Part shown: positions 15,252 to 22,964 of the stretch, piece after piece
Numbering within the stretch: position 1 is the first letter of the stretch
Layout of the letters: the number at the start of each line of letters is the position of its first letter
From: Nostoc cf. commune SO-36
Lineage (GTDB): Bacteria; Cyanobacteriota; Cyanobacteriia; Cyanobacteriales; Nostocaceae
DNA: 64,000 nt
Reading direction: 5' to 3'
NCBI RefSeq assembly: GCF_023734775.1
Contig: NZ_AP025733.1
Span: 1 to 64,000 of the forward strand
Made by a program: the position numbers and the translations under genes
Notes under the pieces: model-generated
Told to the model about the DNA's origin: nothing
Databases searched by the model: none
What the model saw: the letters and a program-made list of their open reading frames with translations, nothing else

Positions 15252-16064
15252 ATGTTGACACATTCATGGCGCGACTCAGAAATTCAGCAAATGCTCCAGG
15301 ATGGAGAAATAGGTAAATACACAATACCCAAAGGCTATGTAAATGCAACTCAGATGTGCGCGGCAAATGGGAAACTTTGGGGACATTACAAAGAGAGAAA
15401 ATCTACAAAGGCTTACTGGCTGGAGCTTTCTAACGATATCGTCATTCCGATATCGTCATTAATTATTGAAGTTTCAGGACGTGGAAGCACTCAAGGCACT
15501 TGGGTACACCCAGAGGTAGCAATTGATTTAGCTCAGTGGGTATCTATTCCATTTCGCCTCTGGGCAAACAGAACTCTAATGAGGGTGATGATCTCAAGTG
15601 AAATAGAGTCGAAGCCAGTACAAGAGCAAGAACCACCAAAAGCATTAACCCCATCCCATGAAGCTGCACAATTAGCCCTGCTGGTGGGAGAATTCGCAGG
15701 GTTAGAGAAATCCCTCACCGCTCAGTTAGCAGTTAATGCTGCCACTAGAGTTAACCCCGCACTCAAACCCGCAGCAGATGAGCTTAAGACTGCGATCGCT
15801 TCCACTAATACCGCAGAGGACGCATTTCTCAACCCAACACAAATCGGTGAGGTAGTGGGAATGTCTGCACGGGCTGTTAACCACTGCTTACTAAATTCTG
15901 GACTGCAATACAGAACAAATGACAAGAAAATTCCCTATCGTCCTACTGAATCTGGTAAGCAATGGGGTCGCATGGTTCCCGCAGTCGCCAAATCCTCAAA
16001 CCAAACTGTTTTTCAACTACGGTGGTTGCCAAGCATTACACAATTGTTTAATGAACGCAACTGA
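15252..16064 (+). CDS. KilA-N domain protein (antirepressor-like)
   Basis: 270 residues. The KilA-N domain spans about 20-115: KGYVNATQMCAANGKLWGHY, YWLELSND, then QGTWVHPEVAIDLAQWVSIP and FRLWANRTLMRVM, the hallmark of this DNA-binding domain of phages and large DNA viruses. C-terminal region: LNPTQIGEVVGMSARAVNHC followed by QYRTNDKKIPYRPTESG, a winged-helix-like part seen in phage antirepressors. Its presence supports a phage- or plasmid-derived operon. AGCAGG precedes the ATG by about 10 nt. Confidence 0.88.
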   Translation: MLTHSWRDSEIQQMLQDGEIGKYTIPKGYVNATQMCAANGKLWGHYKERKSTKAYWLELSNDIVIPISSLIIEVSGRGSTQGTWVHPEVAIDLAQWVSIPFRLWANRTLMRVMISSEIESKPVQEQEPPKALTPSHEAAQLALLVGEFAGLEKSLTAQLAVNAATRVNPALKPAADELKTAIASTNTAEDAFLNPTQIGEVVGMSARAVNHCLLNSGLQYRTNDKKIPYRPTESGKQWGRMVPAVAKSSNQTVFQLRWLPSITQLFNERN

Positions 16065-16073
16065 GGTGAAACA

Positions 16074-16448
16074 GTGGAAGAACAGATTGATGAAATTGGT
16101 AAAGAGATTAGCCTTGCTTACAGGTTTTATCAAGGTTATGGCTACTTCCTCTCGGCTACTGTTGCCGAATGGTTAGGTATTGAGTCTTTAGTAAATTGGC
16201 AGTACAAAACAATCTTGGATCTGCGTGCAGTCGATTTAATTAGCGATGCTGTCCACAACTCGGAAAATCAACGAGGGAGACGATACCTTTCATACTTCAT
16301 GCTACATGGAACTTACTCAGGCAGACAAACAGTTTTTGGAGATGGCGTGAATGTAGCTGACATAGAAAGATTGGTCGTTATGATTGACCTGCAAAAAGCA
16401 ATTGCACCTCAATTTATAAAAGACTTTGAGGTATGCAACCATGAATAA
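16074..16448 (+). CDS. Hypothetical protein
   Basis: 124 residues from a GTG start ten bases after the KilA-N gene. Largely helical; no domain recognised (IDEIGKEISLAYRFYQGYGY, ERLVVMIDLQKAIAPQFIK). Overlaps the next gene by 8 bp, so translation is probably coupled. Confidence 0.6.
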   Translation: MEEQIDEIGKEISLAYRFYQGYGYFLSATVAEWLGIESLVNWQYKTILDLRAVDLISDAVHNSENQRGRRYLSYFMLHGTYSGRQTVFGDGVNVADIERLVVMIDLQKAIAPQFIKDFEVCNHE

Positions 16449-16785
16449 CTGCCCCAAATGCGGAAGTAAAGAAATTTATAGAAAAGCTCTTGATGATTTA
16501 GTAGTTTATTGCGATTGCTGTCATCACTCTTGGGAAGATAAACAACCAAAAAGACCGATTCTTGAAACTAGCGTTTACATGAGCCGAGGAGCAATGAAGG
16601 GTAAACATAATGTAACAGTTTGGCACTGCCCTACAGACCCAGAACGTTATTCTTTTTCTCTAACCTACGGTGGTGGAGTTTGTATGTTTAGTGAGTTTTC
16701 GGAAGACCGTTATTTGAGTGGCAGTTATACCACCCCAGAAGAAGCATTAGAAGCAGGTATTACAGAGGTAAAAAATGATGACTAA
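16441..16785 (+). CDS. Zinc-ribbon hypothetical protein
   Basis: 114 residues from ATG 16441 (an upstream TTG at 16426 is in frame). The N-terminus has CPKCGSKEIYRKALDDLVVY, then CDCC, a four-cysteine zinc ribbon of the kind used for nucleic-acid or protein contact. The rest, with NVTVWHCPTDPERYSFSLTY and a GGGVCMF turn, is unassigned. Its ATG overlaps the stop of the upstream gene, and its end overlaps the next gene by 11 bp. Confidence 0.65.
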   Translation: MNNCPKCGSKEIYRKALDDLVVYCDCCHHSWEDKQPKRPILETSVYMSRGAMKGKHNVTVWHCPTDPERYSFSLTYGGGVCMFSEFSEDRYLSGSYTTPEEALEAGITEVKNDD

Positions 16786-17440
16786 ATTTCAAGATCCAAG
16801 AGCCGCCGCACTTGCCCAACAGATAGACCAAATCAACGCAATCGGTTGGGGGTCGGCGTGTGACTTAGCACTACAAAACCACGCAGTTAAAGGTGGACTC
16901 TCACCAGTAGAAACAGTATTACGTTTCGATATGTTCCTCGCCAGGACAGAAGAAACTGCCAATAAAAGAAAAGGAATTTGGGCAGAACAATTAAGCCAGG
17001 GTATTAGCGGAATCGAATGGTACACCGTTGAGTACGGCGGCATGGCTGTAGAGCTTCCCCGGCTGTGTGAGGAATTGACGCTCGTTCCTGGGGATAAAGA
17101 GATTCTTGTGCAGTCCAAGTCGGTGGCGCTCGACTTCCTCGCACACTGGAACATGGTGTTTAAACTGTGGCACTACGACCGTGAAGCTGAATCACGCTGG
17201 AATCAAAGTCGATGGAGCGAGTTTTACGCAGAGTACTTGCATGGGCAATGGTTAGAACTGTGGGCTGAGGATGAGGTTTACCAGATTCAATTAAAAGACG
17301 GAACACTCTTAGATAAACCCACATTTGCTATCAACGCTTGCTGCTGCTGGGGTAATCCAGAAGCAATCCATCGTACTGCGGCTTACTCCGAAGCTGGCTC
17401 AAGTTGGTTCCAGTGGAATAATTTTACACCTTGGAAGTGA
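16775..17440 (+). CDS. Hypothetical protein
   Basis: 221 residues, rich in Trp and acidic residues (SAVALDFLAHWNMVF-like segment, AESRWNQSRWSEFYAEYLHG). No known motif. AGAGG precedes the double ATG. Overlaps the zinc-ribbon gene; part of the same operon by spacing. Confidence 0.6.
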   Translation: MMTKFQDPRAAALAQQIDQINAIGWGSACDLALQNHAVKGGLSPVETVLRFDMFLARTEETANKRKGIWAEQLSQGISGIEWYTVEYGGMAVELPRLCEELTLVPGDKEILVQSKSVALDFLAHWNMVFKLWHYDREAESRWNQSRWSEFYAEYLHGQWLELWAEDEVYQIQLKDGTLLDKPTFAINACCCWGNPEAIHRTAAYSEAGSSWFQWNNFTPWK

Positions 17441-17506
17441 GAGCGATTTCTTGTGCCATAGGAAACTAATTTTAAGCTAACAATTTTCACATTGAAAGGA
17501 AAAGAT

Positions 17507-17722
17507 ATGGAACTCGGATATTTCCAAAAAGATGTACTCATTGAAAAATTAGCCAAGAAGTTCTACGCAATTCAGGGCTATGTAGTCCCCGAATCATATC
17601 GAATGCAATCAGCTACACATCCAGCAGAAAGAGCTTGTGTGGCTATGGCTTTGTTTGCAGTAGAAGAATTTCAACTAATCACAGAAGAGGAATCAGATGA
17701 GTACGAATCAGATGAAGAATAG
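17507..17722 (+). CDS. Small hypothetical protein with acidic tail
   Basis: 71 residues from ATG 17507, which has AAAGGAAAAG at the right distance; an in-frame TTG at 17492 is less likely. Sequence MELGYFQKDVLIEKLAKKFY ... ending in the acidic run EEESDEYESDEE. The acidic tail is reminiscent of DNA-mimic or antitoxin tails, but no family is recognised. Confidence 0.6.
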   Translation: MELGYFQKDVLIEKLAKKFYAIQGYVVPESYRMQSATHPAERACVAMALFAVEEFQLITEEESDEYESDEE

Positions 17723-17839
17723 TCTACTAATTTCTTATTTACTGAAGAAAGCTTATTGCAAAATATTCAGTTAAAGCGCGAGTAATATACCAGAGAAATA
17801 CTTTCTTACAAATTACAAAATACAGAGAGTGGAGCGTAA

Positions 17840-18298
17840 ATGAAAGCCATAGTCACAGTTGTTGAAAAAATCACATCGGAAGCTCACATTAATATTCCTG
17901 ACGGTTTAGCAGTAACAGCAATTAGCCAGCACATTGTAGACCGCTACAACAGTGGCGAAATGCAAGCAGATTTGAACATTTTTCACGTTGATTTTGAATC
18001 TATCAGCGCTCATATTGGTTCAAAAACTTATATTACTTGGCATCAAGGCAATCCTTGTGATCACCGTGCGTATTACTTCTGCAAACTGGGAAGATTTACT
18101 TTGACTCTGTTAACTGATACAGAACAAAACTTGACTCGTACAGAAGCTTATTTAGGCAATTTTAAGCAACTTATTTACACATCGGAAAAAGAGGTATCCA
18201 AAGAATTGGCAACAGTCGAACTCCAAAATTTCTTATCTGGACTCGCTGTTGAACTTCAGACTTTAAGCCACATTGAATTTAATGAGGATTCAGTATGA
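17840..18298 (+). CDS. Hypothetical protein
   Basis: 152 residues, preceded by AGAGAGTGGAG. Contains IPDGLAVTAISQHIVDRYNS and a central beta-rich part (HIGSKTYITWHQGNPCDHRA, YYFCKLGRFTLTLLTD). No family recognised. Its TGA overlaps the ATG of the DNA methyltransferase gene (ATGA), indicating coupled expression. Confidence 0.6.
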   Translation: MKAIVTVVEKITSEAHINIPDGLAVTAISQHIVDRYNSGEMQADLNIFHVDFESISAHIGSKTYITWHQGNPCDHRAYYFCKLGRFTLTLLTDTEQNLTRTEAYLGNFKQLIYTSEKEVSKELATVELQNFLSGLAVELQTLSHIEFNEDSV

Positions 18299-18987
18299 AT
18301 GCCACACAATTGCTAACACCACAATCACATACAAGTGCATCTACAGCAGAAACTGTTGGTAGACATCCACTGAACTTTTACGAGTCTCCATCGTGGTTTA
18401 CTACAGAACTACTACGTCACGTTAGGTTGTCAGGTGTCATTGGTGAGCCGTGTGTGGGGCATGGAGCGATCGCATCTTTACTCAGAGTGTGGCCCTACAC
18501 CAAGCAAATGTGGACGAACGATATTGATCCACATAAAGCGGCTGATTACCATCTGGATGCAACACTATCCGAGTCATGGTCTAAATTTCCTGATTGCGAT
18601 TGGATCTGTACTAACCCACCATACGCGGAATTTGCTGCACCAATCATCAGAAATGCTTACCAGAAAGCGCATGTGGGTGTTGCCGCTTTTTTACTTACCA
18701 GCTTTCTTGAACCTTGCGATGACCGGGCTGATTTCTTACAGCAGCACCCGCCGTCACTTGTCTTAATCATGCCGCGCTTCTGCTTTCGGAAAGACAAACG
18801 GGGTACTCGTTGGGCTACTGATAACGTTACAATCTCGTGCTTTGTGTGGGACAAACGCGCAACAGGGCAGCGCATTATCGTGCGTCCCAAACCAGAAATT
18901 ATTGGGTTTTACAAAAATCCAGAACAGGCTATTTCACAAGAACGGGCTATTGAAATCGTTCGGGCAATCGCCAAAGGAGAATTATGA
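18295..18987 (+). CDS. SAM-dependent DNA methyltransferase, N6-adenine type
   Basis: 230 residues. Motif I-like EPCVGHGAI (51-59) binds the cofactor; acidic NDIDPHKAADYH follows beta-2; catalytic motif IV NPPY (107-110) identifies an amino-methyltransferase, most likely adenine-N6. Later segments (FLLTSFLEPCDDRADFLQQH, RWATDNVTISCFVWDK) fit the phage-type stand-alone methyltransferases with little target-recognition sequence. No restriction gene is adjacent. Coupled to both neighbours by 4-bp overlaps; the downstream neighbour is an AlkB-like demethylase. Confidence 0.85.
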   Translation: MNATQLLTPQSHTSASTAETVGRHPLNFYESPSWFTTELLRHVRLSGVIGEPCVGHGAIASLLRVWPYTKQMWTNDIDPHKAADYHLDATLSESWSKFPDCDWICTNPPYAEFAAPIIRNAYQKAHVGVAAFLLTSFLEPCDDRADFLQQHPPSLVLIMPRFCFRKDKRGTRWATDNVTISCFVWDKRATGQRIIVRPKPEIIGFYKNPEQAISQERAIEIVRAIAKGEL

Positions 18988-19583
18988 AACAGATGTCGCT
19001 TTTTGATGAACCAACTGCTGTTTTACCAGTCAGTTATTATCCAGATTTCTTGAGCAAGCATGAAGCAGACGAACTTTACCAACATTGCCAAGAACTGCAA
19101 TGGCAGCAAAACCAAATCAGGATGTTAGGTAAAACTATGCCTGTTCCGCGTCTGGAGTGTATTTATGGGGACGAAGACTGTGATTACCTCTACTCCAAGA
19201 GCGTACTGCTTAAGCCATTACCTTGGACTTCATCGCTAGTCCAACTGCGAGATAGAATTACTGCGGCTACTGGTTACAGCTTCCGTATTGTCATTGGTAA
19301 TCAGTACAGAAGCGGACAAGACTCGATAGGGTGGCATAACGACAGTGAAGCTTCAATGGGGTTAAATCCAGCGATCGCCTCTGTCAGTCTGGGTTCAATG
19401 AGGAAATTCCAAATCAAGCCCATTGGGGGTAAGCCTACTGACTTTTGGTTGGAACACGGGAGTCTGCTGGTGATGCTTCCAGGTTGCCAATCAACACATC
19501 TGCATCAAGTTCCGAAGACCAATAAGGTCGTTAGTACACGGATTAATCTAACTTTTCGACCGCACGTTGGAGGTAAAAGATGA
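18984..19583 (+). CDS. AlkB-like 2-oxoglutarate/Fe(II) dioxygenase
   Basis: 199 residues. Double-stranded beta-helix signature: GNQYRSGQDSIGWHNDSE with the HxD iron pair (H118, D120), the distal His in STHLHQVPK (H172/H174) and the 2-oxoglutarate-binding RINLTFR (R186 and R192). PRLECIYGD and NQYR match the nucleotide-recognition part of AlkB homologues. Expected reaction: oxidative removal of methyl or alkyl groups from nucleic-acid bases. Overlaps the adenine methyltransferase gene by 4 bp, an unusual pairing of opposite activities. Confidence 0.88.
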   Translation: MKQMSLFDEPTAVLPVSYYPDFLSKHEADELYQHCQELQWQQNQIRMLGKTMPVPRLECIYGDEDCDYLYSKSVLLKPLPWTSSLVQLRDRITAATGYSFRIVIGNQYRSGQDSIGWHNDSEASMGLNPAIASVSLGSMRKFQIKPIGGKPTDFWLEHGSLLVMLPGCQSTHLHQVPKTNKVVSTRINLTFRPHVGGKR

Positions 19584-19645
19584 CCTCAAGTTATCGCTAT
19601 TGCTGAGGTTTATATCCAAAATTATTAATATTCAAGGAGGATTCT

Positions 19646-20950
19646 ATGGGATTTCGTAATGGTAAACCCTCTAAACAGTTTACTGCAATTCCCAACAGTT
19701 TAATTCGCGATCACAACGTTACTGATTCAACATTTAGGTTAATTTCTTGGGTAGCTTCTCACGATGAAAACTTTGATATTAATTTTACGGTAATCGAAAA
19801 ACATTTGGGGTATAAACGAGACAAAATCCGTAATGCTATCAAAAACGCTGAACAAAATGACTATTTAGTGAGAGTTCAAGAGAACAATCCGAACAATGGT
19901 AAGTTTGACTGGCAATATTACATTTTTACCAGCAAAGAAGACACAAAGTTATTTCGAGAAAATCATTCATCCATAGGTGGGTCATCCGTAAGTGGGTCAT
20001 CCATAGGTGGGTCATCCATAGATGGGTCATCCATAGGTGGGTCATCCACCCCTCATATAAAAAAACAATTAGAAGAAAATAAATTAGAAGAAAAACACAT
20101 ACAAGAAGCACCCCCAACTCAGAACGCACTTCCCGCCCAAGAATCGTGTGTGTGTGAAACTGAACAACTAAACCTTGAAAAACCAACTCCAGAAAAACCA
20201 AGTCTAGAAGAACCAACTCCAGAAGAACCAACCCCAAAACAACTCACTTCGTTGTCAAAAAATTCCGAGTCTTCGCAACAAACCGATAACCCCTCTTGTA
20301 GACCAACTATTGCGGTCGGGTCGTTCGATAAAAACGAACAATCGAACAACCCGAAACAACCAAAATTCCAGTCGATTGAAGATTTGATTGACATGGTTTT
20401 AGTAGATCCAAGCATCATGGCAACTGACTCATTGCCTACCGTGTACAGAACAGAAATCAAAATGCGTAATTGGCGCTTCCCCTGGCGTACTGCTACCAGG
20501 GACAAGATTTACCAAACCTGCGATCGCCGACTGGTGGAGTTGATAGCTAAACACAGAGCTAAGTGGAGTGAGAGTGAATCTTGGCAAGAGAAAATCCCCA
20601 CAGTTCTCAAGTCAATTGGTAACTTAGAAGGCTCCAAAGCCGGACTAGAAGAATTACTGGGCTATTGGTCACAAATTTCTGAACCAGAAGCCACATCATC
20701 ACTAACAAAACAACAAAAACCAGATGAAAAACGACCCATCGGCTATTTCGCTAACCGTTCTCTTGATTGGCATAAGTCCACCTTCAGCGAGTTTTTAGAT
20801 CGTGTCGATGAAGTTGGCAAGGACAAAGCTTGCGCTTCTTTTAGTACCCGCTATGACCAGCAATTTCCAGGTGCAACGGACAAATGGCTGGAGTGGATAA
20901 AGTTCACACATCCCTCCATGTATCTCTATTTACATCAAAATGCTGCGTAA
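19646..20950 (+). CDS. Replication initiator-like protein with internal iterons
   Basis: 434 residues with AAGGAGGA before the ATG. The N-terminal ~95 residues (FTAIPNSLIRDHNVTDSTFR, LISWVASHDENFDINFTVIE, KHLGYKRDKIRNAIKNAEQN) form a winged helix like that of phage and plasmid replisome organisers. Residues ~108-132 are a five-residue repeat (GSSIG units) encoded by 15-bp tandem repeats. A Pro/Glu/Thr-rich linker (~160-230) leads to a C-terminal helical part. Together with the next gene (DnaB) it mirrors the lambda O-P arrangement. Role inferred: origin binding and helicase recruitment. Confidence 0.75.
   Translation: MGFRNGKPSKQFTAIPNSLIRDHNVTDSTFRLISWVASHDENFDINFTVIEKHLGYKRDKIRNAIKNAEQNDYLVRVQENNPNNGKFDWQYYIFTSKEDTKLFRENHSSIGGSSVSGSSIGGSSIDGSSIGGSSTPHIKKQLEENKLEEKHIQEAPPTQNALPAQESCVCETEQLNLEKPTPEKPSLEEPTPEEPTPKQLTSLSKNSESSQQTDNPSCRPTIAVGSFDKNEQSNNPKQPKFQSIEDLIDMVLVDPSIMATDSLPTVYRTEIKMRNWRFPWRTATRDKIYQTCDRRLVELIAKHRAKWSESESWQEKIPTVLKSIGNLEGSKAGLEELLGYWSQISEPEATSSLTKQQKPDEKRPIGYFANRSLDWHKSTFSEFLDRVDEVGKDKACASFSTRYDQQFPGATDKWLEWIKFTHPSMYLYLHQNAA
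19967..20048. repeat. 15-bp tandem repeats, candidate iteron origin
   Basis: Five head-to-tail units of 15 bp (consensus TCATCCATAGGTGGG, 19967-20041) with one or two substitutions in units 2 and 4, plus a partial sixth unit to 20048. They lie inside the initiator-like gene and are followed by an AT-rich stretch (20055-20100), as expected for an origin with a melting region. Confidence 0.75.
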
Positions 20951-20986
20951 AAATAATTTGCAATTTATCTTCCTCTCCAGGTAGTC

Positions 20987-22351
20987 ATGACACAAAACAA
21001 ACTGAACTTTTCATCCGAACAAGACCGCTTACCACCTCAGAACATTGAGGCAGAAGAAGCTATACTCGGCGGTATTATGCTTGACCCGGAAGCAATCAGC
21101 AGAATAGTAGATCGCTTAATCCCCGAAGCATTTTACATTTCCTCCCACAAAGACATTTACCAAGCTGCGCTGCGGCTCCATACACAAAACAGACCTACAG
21201 ATTTATTATCTGTAACCAGTTGGCTAACTGACAATGGGCTTTTGTTTCGTGTTGGTGGTCGAGATAAACTGGCTACACTCATTGACCGTACAGTTTCAGC
21301 CATCAACATCGACGCTCTGGCAGAATTGGTAATGGAAAAATACCACCGCCGACAATTAATCAAGGCGGCAAACGAGATTCTACATCTCGGCTATGAAACT
21401 GAAACTGAATTACCACAGGTTCTTGACGCTGCTGAACAAAAAGTTTTCAGTGTCACACAACAGCGCTCTCATGATGACCTGATTCATATTTCTGACTGTT
21501 TGGTTGACGCTTACCAAGAAATCGAGTCGCGCCACGCCGGTACATCTAGTCCCGCCATTTCTACTGGATTCTATGATTTGGATGGTTTACTCGGTGGTGG
21601 CTTTCGCCCCAAACGCCTGTATATACTCGCTGCTCGTCCATCTGTCGGTAAGTCCGCCCTTGCTGGTAACTTAGCTCTTAATGTCGCTCAATCCCAAAGA
21701 TTACCTGTAGCTATCTTCAGTTTGGAAATGAGCCGCGAAGAATATGTGCAGAGATTCTTGTCAAGTGAATCCGGCATTGAGAACAGTTTACTCGAAACGG
21801 GGCGGCTCTCTAACAATCAGTGGCAACCCCTGAGTCAAGCGGTAGCACAACTTTCCGAACAAGGGATTTTTATCAATGATAATTCCTGCCCCACAATGAA
21901 TGAAATTCGTAGTCAAGTCCGAAAAATCTCAGCCACACATGGCGGTGTCGGACTCGTTATCGTAGATTATTTACAGTTGATGGCTGAGGGTACTGATTCA
22001 AGAATGAACATGACCCAGAGAGTCGGTCAAATCAGCCGAGGACTGAAAAAATTAGCTAAGGATCTTGATGTTCCAGTCCTAGCCTTGTCTCAGTTAAGCC
22101 GGGAAGTCGAACACCGTAATGATAAACGCCCTATATTGAGTGATCTTCGAGACAGTGGGGCGGTGGAACAGGACAGTGATGTTGTGATTATGCTTTACCG
22201 TGATGAGATTCATAATCCCAATTCCCCTGACCGTGGCATTTCCGAGTTAATTGTCCGCAAGCAGAGAAATGGCCCTACTGGTACAGTCAAGCTGCTATTT
22301 GATAACCAGTTTACCAAGTTTAAAAACTTAGTGCGTCATCGGCAGTTTTAA
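20987..22351 (+). CDS. dnaB: Replicative DNA helicase DnaB
   Basis: 454 residues. N-terminal domain: LPPQNIEAEEAILGGIMLDP; Walker A ARPSVGKSAL (216-225); ifslEMSREE, VIVDYLQLM (Walker B), ALSQLSREVEHRNDKRPILS and DLRDSGAVEQDSDVVIMLYR are all standard DnaB motifs. Full length, no intein. The hexameric helicase unwinds DNA at the replication fork. This copy is accessory (plasmid or element) because it lies in a mobile operon directly downstream of the initiator-like gene. Confidence 0.95.
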   Translation: MTQNKLNFSSEQDRLPPQNIEAEEAILGGIMLDPEAISRIVDRLIPEAFYISSHKDIYQAALRLHTQNRPTDLLSVTSWLTDNGLLFRVGGRDKLATLIDRTVSAINIDALAELVMEKYHRRQLIKAANEILHLGYETETELPQVLDAAEQKVFSVTQQRSHDDLIHISDCLVDAYQEIESRHAGTSSPAISTGFYDLDGLLGGGFRPKRLYILAARPSVGKSALAGNLALNVAQSQRLPVAIFSLEMSREEYVQRFLSSESGIENSLLETGRLSNNQWQPLSQAVAQLSEQGIFINDNSCPTMNEIRSQVRKISATHGGVGLVIVDYLQLMAEGTDSRMNMTQRVGQISRGLKKLAKDLDVPVLALSQLSREVEHRNDKRPILSDLRDSGAVEQDSDVVIMLYRDEIHNPNSPDRGISELIVRKQRNGPTGTVKLLFDNQFTKFKNLVRHRQF

Positions 22352-22355
22352 GTAT

Positions 22356-22460
22356 ATGAGAATACATCGCTGTAATTTGATGGATCTCAATTGGGCATAC
22401 TACTGCCGCCATTTCGGTCACGCAGGTATTCCCAAATTCGCACTCCAGTATCAATTTTAA
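22356..22460 (+). other. Short protein-like frame upstream of the ASCH gene
   Basis: A 34-codon ATG frame (MRIHRCNLMDLNWAYYCRHF, GHAGIPKFALQYQF) ending in TAA. The same frame continues after the stop as LYTAWDYRHNLQWSKVTTTS and runs straight into the ASCH gene at 22572. It may be the broken 5' part of a longer gene or an independent small gene. Confidence 0.35.
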
Positions 22461-22571
22461 CTTTACACAGCTTGGGACTATCGCCACAATCTGCAATGGT
22501 CTAAAGTCACAACCACATCCGGCGATCGCTGCATTAGACCTGTGCGTTCAACTATTGGAGTTTTAAAACAG

Positions 22572-22964
22572 ATGAAAGCGCTATCCGTTCGCCAACCCTG
22601 GGCTTATGCCATCATTCACTCCACCAAAAACATAGAAAACCGAGGCTGGCCTATCAATTATCGCGGCGATATTCTGATTCACGCTGCGAAAACCTGCACA
22701 AAAAAAGCGTACTTTGAGGCGAAAGAATTTTGTCAAGATATGGGGGTAATAATACCAGAATTAATCTCTTTACGTCGCGGACAAATCATTGGCATTGTCA
22801 CAATAGTTGATTGCCAGTTTTCACCGGTTGCGTCTGGCTGGGGAATGCCTGAGCAATACCACTGGAAGTTGGAGAATCCACGCGAGATTACACCGATTCC
22901 TTACATTGGGCGGTTGGGGATTTTTGAAGTGCCGGATGATTTGGTCATGGAGGTGGCTGCATGA
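22572..22964 (+). CDS. ASCH-domain protein
   Basis: About 130 residues from ATG 22572. The ASCH fold is recognisable: MKALSVRQPWAYAIIHSTKN, IENRGWPINYRGDILIHAAK, GQIIGIVTIVDC and YIGRLGIFEVPDD. ASCH (PUA-like) domains bind RNA or modified nucleic acids; some are nucleases. An in-frame GTG at 22542 would add ten residues. It overlaps the C5-cytosine methyltransferase gene by 4 bp, which suggests a link with modified DNA (inference). Confidence 0.82.
   Translation: MKALSVRQPWAYAIIHSTKNIENRGWPINYRGDILIHAAKTCTKKAYFEAKEFCQDMGVIIPELISLRRGQIIGIVTIVDCQFSPVASGWGMPEQYHWKLENPREITPIPYIGRLGIFEVPDDLVMEVAA

Noticed and set aside
18434..18766. Plus-strand frame inside the adenine methyltransferase gene
   Set aside because: Alternative-frame shadow; the methyltransferase motifs lie in the other frame.
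19967..20048. Possible CRISPR array
   Set aside because: Head-to-tail 15-bp units without spacers, inside a gene.
19926..20505. Two minus-strand frames opposite the replication gene
   Set aside because: Created by the 15-bp tandem repeats and Pro/Glu-rich linker; repetitive low-complexity translations.
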